In this document: positions 1-7,090 of the stretch, in pieces
Position numbering within the stretch: the stretch's first letter is position 1
Layout of the letters: every line of letters begins with the position of its first letter
NCBI GenBank assembly: GCA_964571215.1
Contig: CAZMZZ010000050.1
Location: forward strand, 1 to 8,413
DNA length: 8,413 bases
Source of the DNA: CAJWPI01 sp964571215
GTDB lineage: Bacteria; Pseudomonadota; Gammaproteobacteria; Magnimaribacterales; Magnimaribacteraceae
Direction of reading: 5' to 3'
Program-made: the position numbers and the translations under genes
Notes under the pieces: model-generated
What the model was told of the DNA's origin: nothing
The model's input: only the letters and a program-made list of their open reading frames with translations
Databases searched by the model: none

Positions 1-870
1 CTAGATGTAGTTATTCTTGAAGTTGGATTAGGTGGTAGGTTAGATGCTGTAAATGTAGTGGATTCAGATATATCTATACTTACTAACGTAGAGTTAGATC
101 ATCAAGATTGGTTAGGAAATAATAAAGAGACAATTGGTATGGAGAAAGCAGATATTTTCAGAAAAGGAAAACCAGCGATCTTAGCTCAGGAAGTTTTACC
201 CCAAAGTGTATATGCAGTAGCTTCTAATAAAGGGGCTAAAGTATATGCTTTAAAAGATAATTTTAATTTTTTAATACATAAAAGTAATAAGTGGACTTAT
301 TCATTCAAATCTCACGAAGGAGAAATAAAACTTAATAATATACAGTTAAACAATCTTGCAATAGAGAGTGCTTCAGCCGCATTAACCGCTTTTATTTTAT
401 TAGGGAATAACTTGAATGATGAGATAAAAGAAATAATAAATAGCACACAGTTAGAGGGAAGATGTCAATTACTTGGGAATCGATTTCTTGTTGATGTGAG
501 TCATAATCCTGCAGCAGCATTAAATCTTAAGAATTTTATTACCAGGAAGTTTGATTCAACTCCAGAAATCGTTGCAATATTAGGTGTAATGTCAGATAAA
601 GATATTACAGGAATGGTTAGGCCTTTGAGAAATATTGTCAATAAATGGTATTTAACTTCTCCTGATACCAAGAGGGCTATGAAACAAGATAAAATGATTT
701 CAAGGATTAAAGAAGTAACTACAAATCAAATAGTCAAAACAACAAATGTAAAAGAGGCAGTAGTTCAGGCTAACAAAGACTGTTCTCAAGATTCCTTAAT
801 TGTAGTTATGGGTTCTTTTTATACAGTCTCTGAAGCCATGCCTGTTATACAATCCATTTTAAAGAAGTAG
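1..870 (+). CDS. folC: Bifunctional folylpolyglutamate synthase / dihydrofolate synthase (5' end outside window)
   Basis: FolC adds glutamate to dihydropteroate and to reduced folates with ATP in the cytoplasm, the last stage of making and retaining folate. The reading frame is open from base 1, and the first codons already give the family motif EVGLGGRLDAVNVVD, so the gene begins upstream and about 130 N-terminal residues, including the ATP-binding P-loop, are missing; the 289 codons seen match the rest of a roughly 420-residue enzyme. Other family landmarks in order are LDHQDWLG with the following EKADIFR, the linker LEGRCQLL, the C-terminal-domain motif DVSHNPAAAL, GVMSDKDI and the end motif VMGSFYTVSEAM. 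The GTG at 58 is internal, not the start. The gene ends 5 bases before the SPOR gene and leads the folC-dedD-cvpA-purF operon. Nothing in the visible part looks damaged. Confidence 0.95.
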   Translation, partial: LDVVILEVGLGGRLDAVNVVDSDISILTNVELDHQDWLGNNKETIGMEKADIFRKGKPAILAQEVLPQSVYAVASNKGAKVYALKDNFNFLIHKSNKWTYSFKSHEGEIKLNNIQLNNLAIESASAALTAFILLGNNLNDEIKEIINSTQLEGRCQLLGNRFLVDVSHNPAAALNLKNFITRKFDSTPEIVAILGVMSDKDITGMVRPLRNIVNKWYLTSPDTKRAMKQDKMISRIKEVTTNQIVKTTNVKEAVVQANKDCSQDSLIVVMGSFYTVSEAMPVIQSILKK

Positions 871-875
871 CAGAA

Positions 876-1346
876 ATGAGCTTTTCAAAATACTTGTTAA
901 TTCTGATCTTGTTTTTTTTAACAGTCATTTTTTATTATTTTAATGAACCATCTTTAGAAATTAAAAGAGAATTTCCTATAATTCCTGAAAAAGAACTTAA
1001 CAAGTTAGAACAACAATCTGTTGCCCCTTTTGAAGAACAAAACTTGGCTGATTTAGAAAACATATTTCAGGAATCCATAACACAAATCTCTAAAAGGGTA
1101 GATCAAACACCAGCTTGGTCTATAAGAGTCAATTCATATCCTACTTATGAAGAGTGCATTGAAGACTTTAAAATCTTAAAAGAAGAGGGCTTTAAGGTTT
1201 ATGTTAGGAAGGAATACAACAATAAAGAGATTGCATTTGTATTGTTAATTGGACCTAATTTAGATAAGTTGAGACTTAAAGAGATTCAAGATCAAGTGAG
1301 ATTAGTCTTGAACAAGAATAGCAATATAGTTCCTTATAAAAATTGA
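876..1346 (+). CDS. dedD: Small membrane-anchored SPOR-domain protein, DedD-like
   Basis: The protein has 156 residues: a short N-terminus, one hydrophobic segment at about 6-22 (LLILILFFLTVIFYY), an acidic and glutamine-rich linker at about 25-78, and a C-terminal SPOR-like domain at about 81-148 (starts WSIRVNSYPTYEEC, then GFKVYVRKE and FVLLIGPN). SPOR domains bind peptidoglycan stripped of stem peptides at division sites, and E. coli DedD is a non-essential division protein with this layout. Identification rests on domain order and on position between folC and cvpA, the same as in E. coli. It is clearly shorter than E. coli DedD (about 220 residues), mainly in the linker. The start ATG lies 5 bases after the folC stop with no clear Shine-Dalgarno sequence, so translation is probably coupled. 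The stop TGA overlaps the cvpA start by one base. Family membership is fairly sure; the exact role is inferred. Confidence 0.8.
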   Translation: MSFSKYLLILILFFLTVIFYYFNEPSLEIKREFPIIPEKELNKLEQQSVAPFEEQNLADLENIFQESITQISKRVDQTPAWSIRVNSYPTYEECIEDFKILKEEGFKVYVRKEYNNKEIAFVLLIGPNLDKLRLKEIQDQVRLVLNKNSNIVPYKN

Positions 1347-1861
1347 TGATGATAATTGATTGGTTCTCTATAGCAATAATAGGTTTTTTTTCTTTTCGAG
1401 GACTTCTTGAGGGAATGAGCAAAGAGTTTTCCTCAACTTTTTCATGGATAATAGCAATTTTTGCTGCTTGGTATTTAGGACCATTTTCTTTACCTTTTTT
1501 ACAAGATTTTATTAACAATAGTGAACTTAGATACCTTTTAGCTTATCTTTCTTCTTTCTTTTTAGTCCTTTTTATAATGAGATTCTTGGGGCTAGCTTCT
1601 TCTAGATTTCTTAATTTAATTGGCTTAGGAGTTTTTGATAAACTTTTTGGGGGATTGTTTGGAGCAATTAAGTCAAGTTTACTCCTTTCAAGTTTATATT
1701 TACTAACATCTGGGTACTTAGATCAAAAGGAATGGTGGAATGGCTCATACACCAAAGAATATACCCTTAAAATTTATGAGATTATGGGACCTATACTCGA
1801 AACATGGAAAGTAGAAGAAAAAATTTTTATAAAAAAAGAAAAGATTAGTCCAGAAGCTTAG
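1346..1861 (+). CDS. cvpA: CvpA family inner-membrane protein
   Basis: CvpA is a small integral membrane protein encoded just before purF in many gammaproteobacteria. In E. coli it is needed for colicin V production and has been linked to envelope stress tolerance; its biochemical activity is not settled. The 171-residue product (E. coli about 162) has four hydrophobic segments at about 3-17, 30-46, 62-84 and 104-122, a typical opening IDWFSIAIIGFFSFRGLLEG and the conserved GVFDKLFGGLFGAIKS loop before the last segment. The tail after about residue 125 is polar and charged. I chose ATG 1346 because it makes a TGATG overlap with the stop of the SPOR gene, a standard sign of translational coupling; the next codon is also ATG (1349), and a TTG at 1343 is less likely. 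Purine-operon membership comes from position only. Confidence 0.88.
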   Translation: MMIIDWFSIAIIGFFSFRGLLEGMSKEFSSTFSWIIAIFAAWYLGPFSLPFLQDFINNSELRYLLAYLSSFFLVLFIMRFLGLASSRFLNLIGLGVFDKLFGGLFGAIKSSLLLSSLYLLTSGYLDQKEWWNGSYTKEYTLKIYEIMGPILETWKVEEKIFIKKEKISPEA

Positions 1862-1879
1862 ATATAATAAAACCAGTCT

Positions 1880-3361
1880 ATGTGTGGAGTAGTAGGGGTA
1901 GTTGGTAAATCGGAAGTCTCACCGATGATCTATGATGCCTTAACCGTATTGCAACATAGAGGTCAAGATGCTGCAGGAATTGCAACATGTGAGCAAGATA
2001 AATTTCATTTAAGAAAACAATTAGGTCTCGTTAGAGACGTATTTCGAGATAACCACATGATACGTTTGAGGGGGTCCATGGGAATAGGTCATTTGAGGTA
2101 TCCTACAGCAGGCACACAAGATAGAGAGTTAGCACAGCCAATGTATGTTAATTCACCTTATGGCATTAGCATTTCACATAATGGCAATTTAACTAACAAA
2201 GAAGAAATTAGAGATATCTTAACTGAAAAGAATATGAGATTTCTTAATACGGATTCAGATAGTGAAGTTTTGCTTAATGTCTTTGCTCATGAATTACAAA
2301 AGCAAGGAAATTCATCTCCTACTCAAAAAGAAATATTTCAAGCTGTAAGGGCAACCCACAAAAGGGTAAGGGGAGCCTATTCAGTAATATTTATGATTAA
2401 TGGTGTAGGTATTGTTGGATTTAGGGATCCTTTTGGGATAAGACCTTTAATCTTTGGTCAAAGGGAAAACGATTTATTAGGTTCTGATTACATATTGGCA
2501 TCTGAAAGTACTGTTTTGGATACTCTAGGTTTTAGTGTCTTAGGGGATGTCAGTCCTGGAGAAGCTATCTTTATAAGCAAAGAAGGGGATATGTACAGGG
2601 AAGCGTGTATAGAAAACCCAGTTCATACTCCATGTATTTTTGAATACGTCTATTTGGCAAGACCTGATGCAGTAATAGACAATATTTCAGTACATAAATC
2701 TAGAATGAGGATGGGAGAGGCTTTAGCAAAGAAGATTATGAAGGTTAGACCTGACCATGATATTGATGTAGTTATACCCATACCTGAAAGTAGTACTACT
2801 TCAGCTCTTCAATTAGCAAATACTCTAAAGATTAAATATACAGAAGGTTTTGTAAAAAATCGTTATATAGGAAGAACTTTTATCATGCCTTTTCAAGAGA
2901 AAAGAGAGAAATCTGTAAGACAGAAACTTAATCCTATTGATTTCGAGTTTGAGGACAAAATAGTTTTACTAGTTGATGACTCAATAGTTAGGGGAACTAC
3001 TAGCAGACAAATTATAGAAATGGCTAGATCTGCAGGTGCAAAAAAAGTTTATTTTGCTTCAGCAGCACCACCAATCCGTTATCAGAATGTGTATGGTATT
3101 GATATGGCTGCTAGCACTGAACTTATAGCTCATAATCGTTCTGAAGAAGAAATAAGTCAATTGATAGGTGCTGATTGGTTGATTTATCAAGATTTAGAAG
3201 ATTTAGTTCAATCAGCCAAAGCAGGAAATCCTTCAATACAACAATTCGAATGTTCAGTTTTTGATGGAAATTATATTACTGCAGATATAGATAGTAGTTA
3301 TCTAAGAAAGTTAGAGGAGACAAGGAGCGACGATAAAAAAGCTAGAAAACTAAACTTATAG
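1880..3361 (+). CDS. purF: Amidophosphoribosyltransferase (glutamine PRPP amidotransferase)
   Basis: PurF makes 5-phosphoribosylamine from PRPP and glutamine, the first committed step of purine synthesis, in the cytoplasm. The 493-residue product is full length (E. coli 505) and aligns by eye along its whole length. The protein starts MCGVVG, so after methionine removal Cys2 is the N-terminal nucleophile with no propeptide, as in E. coli and unlike the Bacillus type. The Ntn glutaminase domain shows QHRGQDAAG, RYPTAG (Arg73) and SHNGNLTN (about 99-106). The phosphoribosyltransferase domain shows the PRPP loop VDDSIVRGTT with Asp366 and Asp367. The end motif QQFECSVFDG is also present. I see no iron-sulfur ligand pattern of the Bacillus type. 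It follows cvpA by 18 bases with no clear Shine-Dalgarno sequence, and ends 3 bases before the convergent acnB stop. High confidence. Confidence 0.98.
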   Translation: MCGVVGVVGKSEVSPMIYDALTVLQHRGQDAAGIATCEQDKFHLRKQLGLVRDVFRDNHMIRLRGSMGIGHLRYPTAGTQDRELAQPMYVNSPYGISISHNGNLTNKEEIRDILTEKNMRFLNTDSDSEVLLNVFAHELQKQGNSSPTQKEIFQAVRATHKRVRGAYSVIFMINGVGIVGFRDPFGIRPLIFGQRENDLLGSDYILASESTVLDTLGFSVLGDVSPGEAIFISKEGDMYREACIENPVHTPCIFEYVYLARPDAVIDNISVHKSRMRMGEALAKKIMKVRPDHDIDVVIPIPESSTTSALQLANTLKIKYTEGFVKNRYIGRTFIMPFQEKREKSVRQKLNPIDFEFEDKIVLLVDDSIVRGTTSRQIIEMARSAGAKKVYFASAAPPIRYQNVYGIDMAASTELIAHNRSEEEISQLIGADWLIYQDLEDLVQSAKAGNPSIQQFECSVFDGNYITADIDSSYLRKLEETRSDDKKARKLNL

Positions 3362-3364
3362 TTT

Positions 3365-5989
3365 TTAAATCTTAGTTGTTTCAATAGTTAGGGTTGGTAG
3401 GACTGCGTTATCTGCTGCTTCTTTGTAAGAAGCAATTTCATTGAAATTAAGATACCTATAGACTTCAGGACCCATTGTGTTTATTTCTTCCATATACTTC
3501 TGGTATTCTTCATTAGAAGGAAGATACCCTAATATAGCCGAGACGGCAGATAATTCAGCTGAAGCCAAGAAGACATCAGCACCTTTCCCAAGTCTATTAG
3601 GAAAGTTTCTTGTTGAAGTAGAAATAACTGTCGAATTATCTTCAACTCTTGCCTGATTACCCATACATAATGAACAACCAGGGACTTCAGTTCTAGCTCC
3701 TGATTCTTTAAAGATATCGTAATATTTTTCTTCTATCAATTGGTGTTCATCCATCTTAGTGGGAGGAACTATCCATAATCGAGTGGGAACGCTTTTTGTT
3801 TTCTTTAACAAGTTTCCTGCAGCTCTAAAATGTCCAATATTTGTCATGCATGAACCTATAAAGACTTCATCTATTTTTGTATTAGAAACTTCTGATAGAG
3901 GTTTAATATCATCTGGATCATTGGGGCATGCAAGGAGAGGTTCCTTGATTTCATCTAAGTTAATTTCAATTTCAGCTGCATATTCTGCATCATTATCTGC
4001 TTCAAGGAGTTCGGGGTTTTTTAACCAAGATTCCATTGCTTGGGCTCTTCTTTCAATAGTTCTTTCATCTCCATAACCTTCTGAAATCAGCCATCTAAGC
4101 AAGACTATGTTAGAGTTTAGATATTCGATAATAGGTTCCTTATTAAGTTTTATAGTACAGCCCGAAGAGGATCTTTCAGCAGAGGCATCTGATAGCTCAA
4201 AAGCTTGTTCAACTTTTAGGTTAGGTAATCCTTCTATTTCTAAGCACCTTCCAGAAAAGACATTTATTTTTCCTTCTTTTTCAAGAGTTAGTTGACCAGA
4301 TTTTAAAGCTGCATAAGGAATAGCATTCACCAGATCTCTTAAAGTAATACCAGACTGTATATTTCCTGTAAATTTAACCCGAACAGATTCAGGCATATCT
4401 AAAGGCATTGACCCCAATGTTGCCCCAAAAGCCACTAAACCTGATCCAGCTGGGAAACTTATTCCTAGAGGAAATCTTGTATGCGAATCACCTCCTGTTC
4501 CAACCATGTCTGGAAGTAGCATTCTATTCATCCAAGAATGAATAATTCCATCACCTGGTTTGAGAGCTACTCCACCTCTTGTTTGTATAAATTCAGGTAA
4601 AGAATGATGAGTTTCTACATCGGAAGGTTTTGGGTAGGCAACTGTATGACAAAAAGATTGCATTACAAGATCAGCAGAAAATCCTAAACAAGCTAACTCT
4701 TTAAGTTCATCTCTTGTCATAGGTCCAGTAGTATCTTGACTACCTACCGTCGAAAGTCTTGGTTCACAGTAAGTTCCAGGTCTTATACCATCTACACCAC
4801 AAGCTCTGCCTACCATTTTTTGAGCAAGAGTATAACCCTTCTCACTTTCTGTTTGACTTTTAGGTCTCATGAAGATTGTAGAGGTATCCTGAGAGAGTGC
4901 CTCTCTAGTTCTATCAGTTAGAGAACGGCCTATTATTAAAGGAATTCTTCCTCCAGCTCTTACTTCATCCAAAAGAGTAGGATTCTTGAGAACAAAGGAA
5001 CATAAAACTTTCCCAGAAGTATTAGATATGATTTTTCCTTGATGGGGATAGATATCTATACAATCTCCCAAATCCATTTTAGTTACATCACATTCAATAG
5101 CTAAAGTTCCAGAATCTTCTAAAGTATTAAAGAAAATAGGAGCTATCTTTCCTCCCAAACAAATCCCCCCTGTTCTTTTATTAGGTATGTAAGGTATATC
5201 ATCTCCTATATGCCATAAAAGCGAGTTTGTGGCAGATTTTCTTGAGGAACCTGTTCCAACAACATCTCCTACAAAGGCAACTGGATTTCCTGATTCTTCT
5301 AGTTTATTGATAGTACCTATGGGATCTTTAAAGTCTGTATTTTTTAGCATTGTAAGAGCATGAAGTGGAATATCAGGCCTTGACCAAGCTTCAGGGCCAG
5401 GAGATAAATCATCAGTATTTATTTCTCCCTCAACTTTTAGAACTTTTGCAGTAATAACCTCAGGGATTTCAGGTTTTTTTAAAAACCATTCAGCTTCCGC
5501 CCAGGAAGCAATTACTTCTTTAGCTCTCTTATTATTCTTTGATAGTTCAAAAATATCGTGAAAGGCATCAAAAATTAGTAATGTATTAGATAAAGCCTCT
5601 ACAGCTATATCTCCAACTTCTTCATTGTGTAAAAGATTAATTAAAGGTTGAATGTTATAACCTCCTAACATTGTTCCTAGGAGTTTAGTAGCTGAATTTG
5701 GGGTTATTAATGGAGTTAAAGTATCGGTATTAGCTACATCAGCAAGAAATGCTGCTTTTATATAGGCAGCTTGATCTACTCCTGCAGGGACTTTGTTTAT
5801 AAAAAGATCCAAGATAAATTCTTCTTCTCCTGTAGGCGGTTCTTTTATTATTTCCACAAGATCCGCTACCTGCTGAGCGTTTAAAGCAAGGGGAGGAATA
5901 CCTTGTGATAATCTTTCTTTCTCGTGTTTCTTATATTCTTCAAGCATAGAAGCTGAAAAGTGAGTTTTAAGAGGGCTATTTTTCTTCAT
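3365..5989 (-). CDS. acnB: Aconitate hydratase B (bifunctional aconitase / 2-methylisocitrate dehydratase)
   Basis: AcnB interconverts citrate and isocitrate through cis-aconitate with a [4Fe-4S] cluster; the E. coli enzyme also hydrates 2-methyl-cis-aconitate. The domain order is that of AcnB, not AcnA: an N-terminal HEAT-like domain (to about residue 175), the swivel domain (INTDDLSPGPEAWSRPDIPL at 190-209, GDVVGTGSSRKSATNS at 241-256), then the catalytic core. Cluster cysteines are Cys714 (GSCMTNIGH) and Cys772/Cys775 (CSLCMGNQ); GTGGDSHTRFP at 497-507 and TSTRNFPNR at 791-799 are active-site segments. The length is 874 residues against 865 in E. coli. The family N-terminus MLEEY begins here at residue 15 (ATG 5945-5947), so the real start may be there, giving 860 residues; an in-frame TAA lies two codons upstream of the 5989 start. 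Neither start has a Shine-Dalgarno sequence. It is transcribed alone, divergent from the DUF1289-miaE pair. Confidence 0.97.
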   Translation of the reverse strand: MKKNSPLKTHFSASMLEEYKKHEKERLSQGIPPLALNAQQVADLVEIIKEPPTGEEEFILDLFINKVPAGVDQAAYIKAAFLADVANTDTLTPLITPNSATKLLGTMLGGYNIQPLINLLHNEEVGDIAVEALSNTLLIFDAFHDIFELSKNNKRAKEVIASWAEAEWFLKKPEIPEVITAKVLKVEGEINTDDLSPGPEAWSRPDIPLHALTMLKNTDFKDPIGTINKLEESGNPVAFVGDVVGTGSSRKSATNSLLWHIGDDIPYIPNKRTGGICLGGKIAPIFFNTLEDSGTLAIECDVTKMDLGDCIDIYPHQGKIISNTSGKVLCSFVLKNPTLLDEVRAGGRIPLIIGRSLTDRTREALSQDTSTIFMRPKSQTESEKGYTLAQKMVGRACGVDGIRPGTYCEPRLSTVGSQDTTGPMTRDELKELACLGFSADLVMQSFCHTVAYPKPSDVETHHSLPEFIQTRGGVALKPGDGIIHSWMNRMLLPDMVGTGGDSHTRFPLGISFPAGSGLVAFGATLGSMPLDMPESVRVKFTGNIQSGITLRDLVNAIPYAALKSGQLTLEKEGKINVFSGRCLEIEGLPNLKVEQAFELSDASAERSSSGCTIKLNKEPIIEYLNSNIVLLRWLISEGYGDERTIERRAQAMESWLKNPELLEADNDAEYAAEIEINLDEIKEPLLACPNDPDDIKPLSEVSNTKIDEVFIGSCMTNIGHFRAAGNLLKKTKSVPTRLWIVPPTKMDEHQLIEEKYYDIFKESGARTEVPGCSLCMGNQARVEDNSTVISTSTRNFPNRLGKGADVFLASAELSAVSAILGYLPSNEEYQKYMEEINTMGPEVYRYLNFNEIASYKEAADNAVLPTLTIETTKI

Positions 5990-6043
5990 ATTTTATCACA
6001 TAAAACATATAGAAGTTGCGTTCAAAAGAGTTCTAGATATTAT
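5985..6043 (+). promoter_or_regulatory. Candidate promoter region for the DUF1289-miaE unit
   Basis: Two weak options exist on the plus strand. One is TATTAT (6038-6043, five of six matches to TATAAT) with TTGCGT (6016-6021) 16 bases upstream; it would start transcription near 6050, almost at the ATG at 6052, so the mRNA would be nearly leaderless. The other is TATAGA (6008-6013) with TTCATA (5985-5990) 17 bases upstream, giving a leader of about 30 nt. A promoter must exist here because acnB on the left is divergent, but the sequence does not decide between them. Confidence 0.3.
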
Positions 6044-6067
6044 ATGGAGGTATGGAAAGAAAGGTTA
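6039..6067 (-). promoter_or_regulatory. Likely sigma-70-type promoter for acnB
   Basis: On the minus strand there is a perfect TATAAT at 6044-6039. Seventeen bases upstream is TTAACC at 6067-6062, matching TTGACA at four of six positions. Transcription would start near 6032 and give a leader of about 43 nt to the ATG at 5989, or about 85 nt to the ATG at 5947. The -35 element would lie inside the first codons of the divergent DUF1289 gene. In AT-rich DNA a TATAAT arises often by chance; the spacing and the right position in the only real intergenic region support it. Confidence 0.45.
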
Positions 6068-6507
6068 AAACGCCCTGCATTGGAGTTTGCTCTACTGTTT
6101 TTGGAGATGAAGTTTGTAGAGGATGCAAAAGATTTCAGCATGAAGTAATTAAGTGGAATAGCTATACAGATATTGAGAAAGAACAGGTCTGGAATAGATT
6201 AGAATCTTTAAAAATATTAATAATGAAATCAAAAATTGTTATTAGGGACCCATCACTGCTGAAAACTAAACTAGATTATTTAAAGATATCTTACTACGAG
6301 AAGATAGACCCTTATTGTTGGGTGTTTGATCTTATAAAACAAGCAAGTCAATCCATAGCTAACCTTTCAGAATTTGGTCTAGAACCTTTGTCTGAATCAA
6401 CTGATAATTTAATCGATCTTAAGAAATCAATAGAGGAGGAACTTTTTGCACTTTCTGAAGCTCACTACCAAAGGTATTTTAAACTCGAAGATCATTATCG
6501 TGCATAA
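6052..6507 (+). CDS. DUF1289 protein (four-cysteine motif) with C-terminal extension
   Basis: The first 50 or so residues are a DUF1289 domain, the family of E. coli YdhL, of unknown function: TPCIGVC, then VCRGCKRF, then EVIKW. Cysteines 9, 13, 22 and 25 form CX3C-X8-CX2C, a plausible zinc or iron-sulfur site (inference). YdhL-type proteins are about 80 residues; this one has 151, adding a helical, mostly polar part at about 57-151 with the segments DPYCWVFDLIKQ and LSEAHYQRYF. I believe longer gammaproteobacterial relatives share this extension, but cannot verify that here. There is no signal peptide or membrane segment, so it is probably cytoplasmic. The start ATG is the only sensible one: a TAG stop sits in frame at 6034-6036 and the Cys motif begins at residue 9. 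A GGAGG at 6046-6050 stands only one base before this ATG, too close for normal use. The 3' end overlaps miaE. Confidence 0.85.
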   Translation: MERKVKTPCIGVCSTVFGDEVCRGCKRFQHEVIKWNSYTDIEKEQVWNRLESLKILIMKSKIVIRDPSLLKTKLDYLKISYYEKIDPYCWVFDLIKQASQSIANLSEFGLEPLSESTDNLIDLKKSIEEELFALSEAHYQRYFKLEDHYRA

Positions 6508-7087
6508 TTCCTGGAAAAAGGTCTTAATTGAACCAACTTCCCAGAAGTGGATAGAGAGAGCTCTTGAATCTTTAGACATTTTGCTACTTGATCACGCACA
6601 TTGTGAGAAAAAAGCTGCAACTACAATTATTTCTCTTATACACAGGTACCCTGAAAAAGATCTAGTGCATTATTTAGCACCTGTTGCCAGAGAAGAACTC
6701 TTGCATTTTGAGCAAGTAACAGCTTTTCTAAAGAAGAGAGGGATATCCTATAAAAAGCTTAAATCTGGGCCTTATGCAAAAAGCTTATATCAGAAAGCAT
6801 CTTCAGAAGAGCCATATCGTTTTAAAGATTCTCTATTAATATGTGCGTTGATAGAAGCAAGGTCCTGTGAGCGCTTTCAATGTCTCGTACCTTTTTTAAA
6901 AGGATCCTTACAATCTTTTTATAGTAAGCTTTCTGAATCAGAATCAAAACACTGTGAGCTCTACTTAAATCTCTATACCAAGATTTTCAAAGAAGACTGG
7001 AGTTTAAGGCTTAAGCCACTCTCTAGACTGGAATCTAACTTAATTAATAAGGCTGATCCTCTTTTTAGGTTTCACAGCGGCTTTTAA
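6500..7087 (+). CDS. miaE: tRNA-(ms2)io6A hydroxylase MiaE
   Basis: MiaE is a ferritin-like diiron monooxygenase that hydroxylates the isopentenyl group of (ms2)i6A at position 37 of tRNAs reading U-starting codons, using O2, after MiaA and MiaB have acted. Expected ligands are visible: Glu36 in HCEKKAA, Glu66-X2-His69 in EELLHFEQV, Glu119 in IEARSCERF and Glu148-X2-His151 in SESESKHCELY. The ending FRFHSG is also a family mark. From GTG 6500 the protein has 195 residues, close to the Pseudomonas-type enzyme and shorter than the Salmonella one. GTG 6500 is chosen because homology begins soon after it (QKWIERAL) and it overlaps the DUF1289 stop by only 8 bases. A TTG at 6446 is the alternative, with GAGGAGG at 6433-6439 at good distance, but it would add 18 residues with no family likeness and a 62-base overlap. 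The gene ends 3 bases before the umuC stop. Confidence 0.93.
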   Translation: MHNSWKKVLIEPTSQKWIERALESLDILLLDHAHCEKKAATTIISLIHRYPEKDLVHYLAPVAREELLHFEQVTAFLKKRGISYKKLKSGPYAKSLYQKASSEEPYRFKDSLLICALIEARSCERFQCLVPFLKGSLQSFYSKLSESESKHCELYLNLYTKIFKEDWSLRLKPLSRLESNLINKADPLFRFHSGF

Positions 7088-7090
7088 GCT

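Noticed and set aside
58..60. GTG as a start codon for folC
   Set aside because: The frame is open to base 1 and the codons before it encode the conserved EVGLGGRLDA motif, so the gene starts outside the window.
1343..1345. TTG as the cvpA start
   Set aside because: Two in-frame ATG codons follow at once, and ATG 1346 makes the usual TGATG coupling with the upstream stop.
1276..1518. Open frame antisense to the SPOR gene / cvpA junction
   Set aside because: It lies opposite two well-supported genes and its protein shows no family likeness; it is the mirror of their codon use.
1863..1868. TATAAT before purF as a separate purF promoter
   Set aside because: No -35-like hexamer at 16-18 bases and no extended -10 TG; it would leave a leader of only about 5 nt. 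In this AT-rich DNA it is probably chance, and purF most likely relies on operon transcription.
3759..4921. Open frames on the plus strand opposite acnB (3759-4076, 4107-4295, 4736-4921)
   Set aside because: AcnB is conserved throughout this stretch on the other strand, and these short frames resemble no family and have no start signals.
6032..6037. TCTAGA palindrome and loose TAGAA/TTCTA inverted repeat (6010-6014, 6031-6035) as an operator
   Set aside because: Five-base arms in AT-rich DNA are expected by chance and match no regulator site I can name.
5960..6148. Plus-strand frame across the acnB/DUF1289 intergenic region
   Set aside because: It starts inside acnB antisense and overlaps the DUF1289 motif in another frame; no domain is recognisable.
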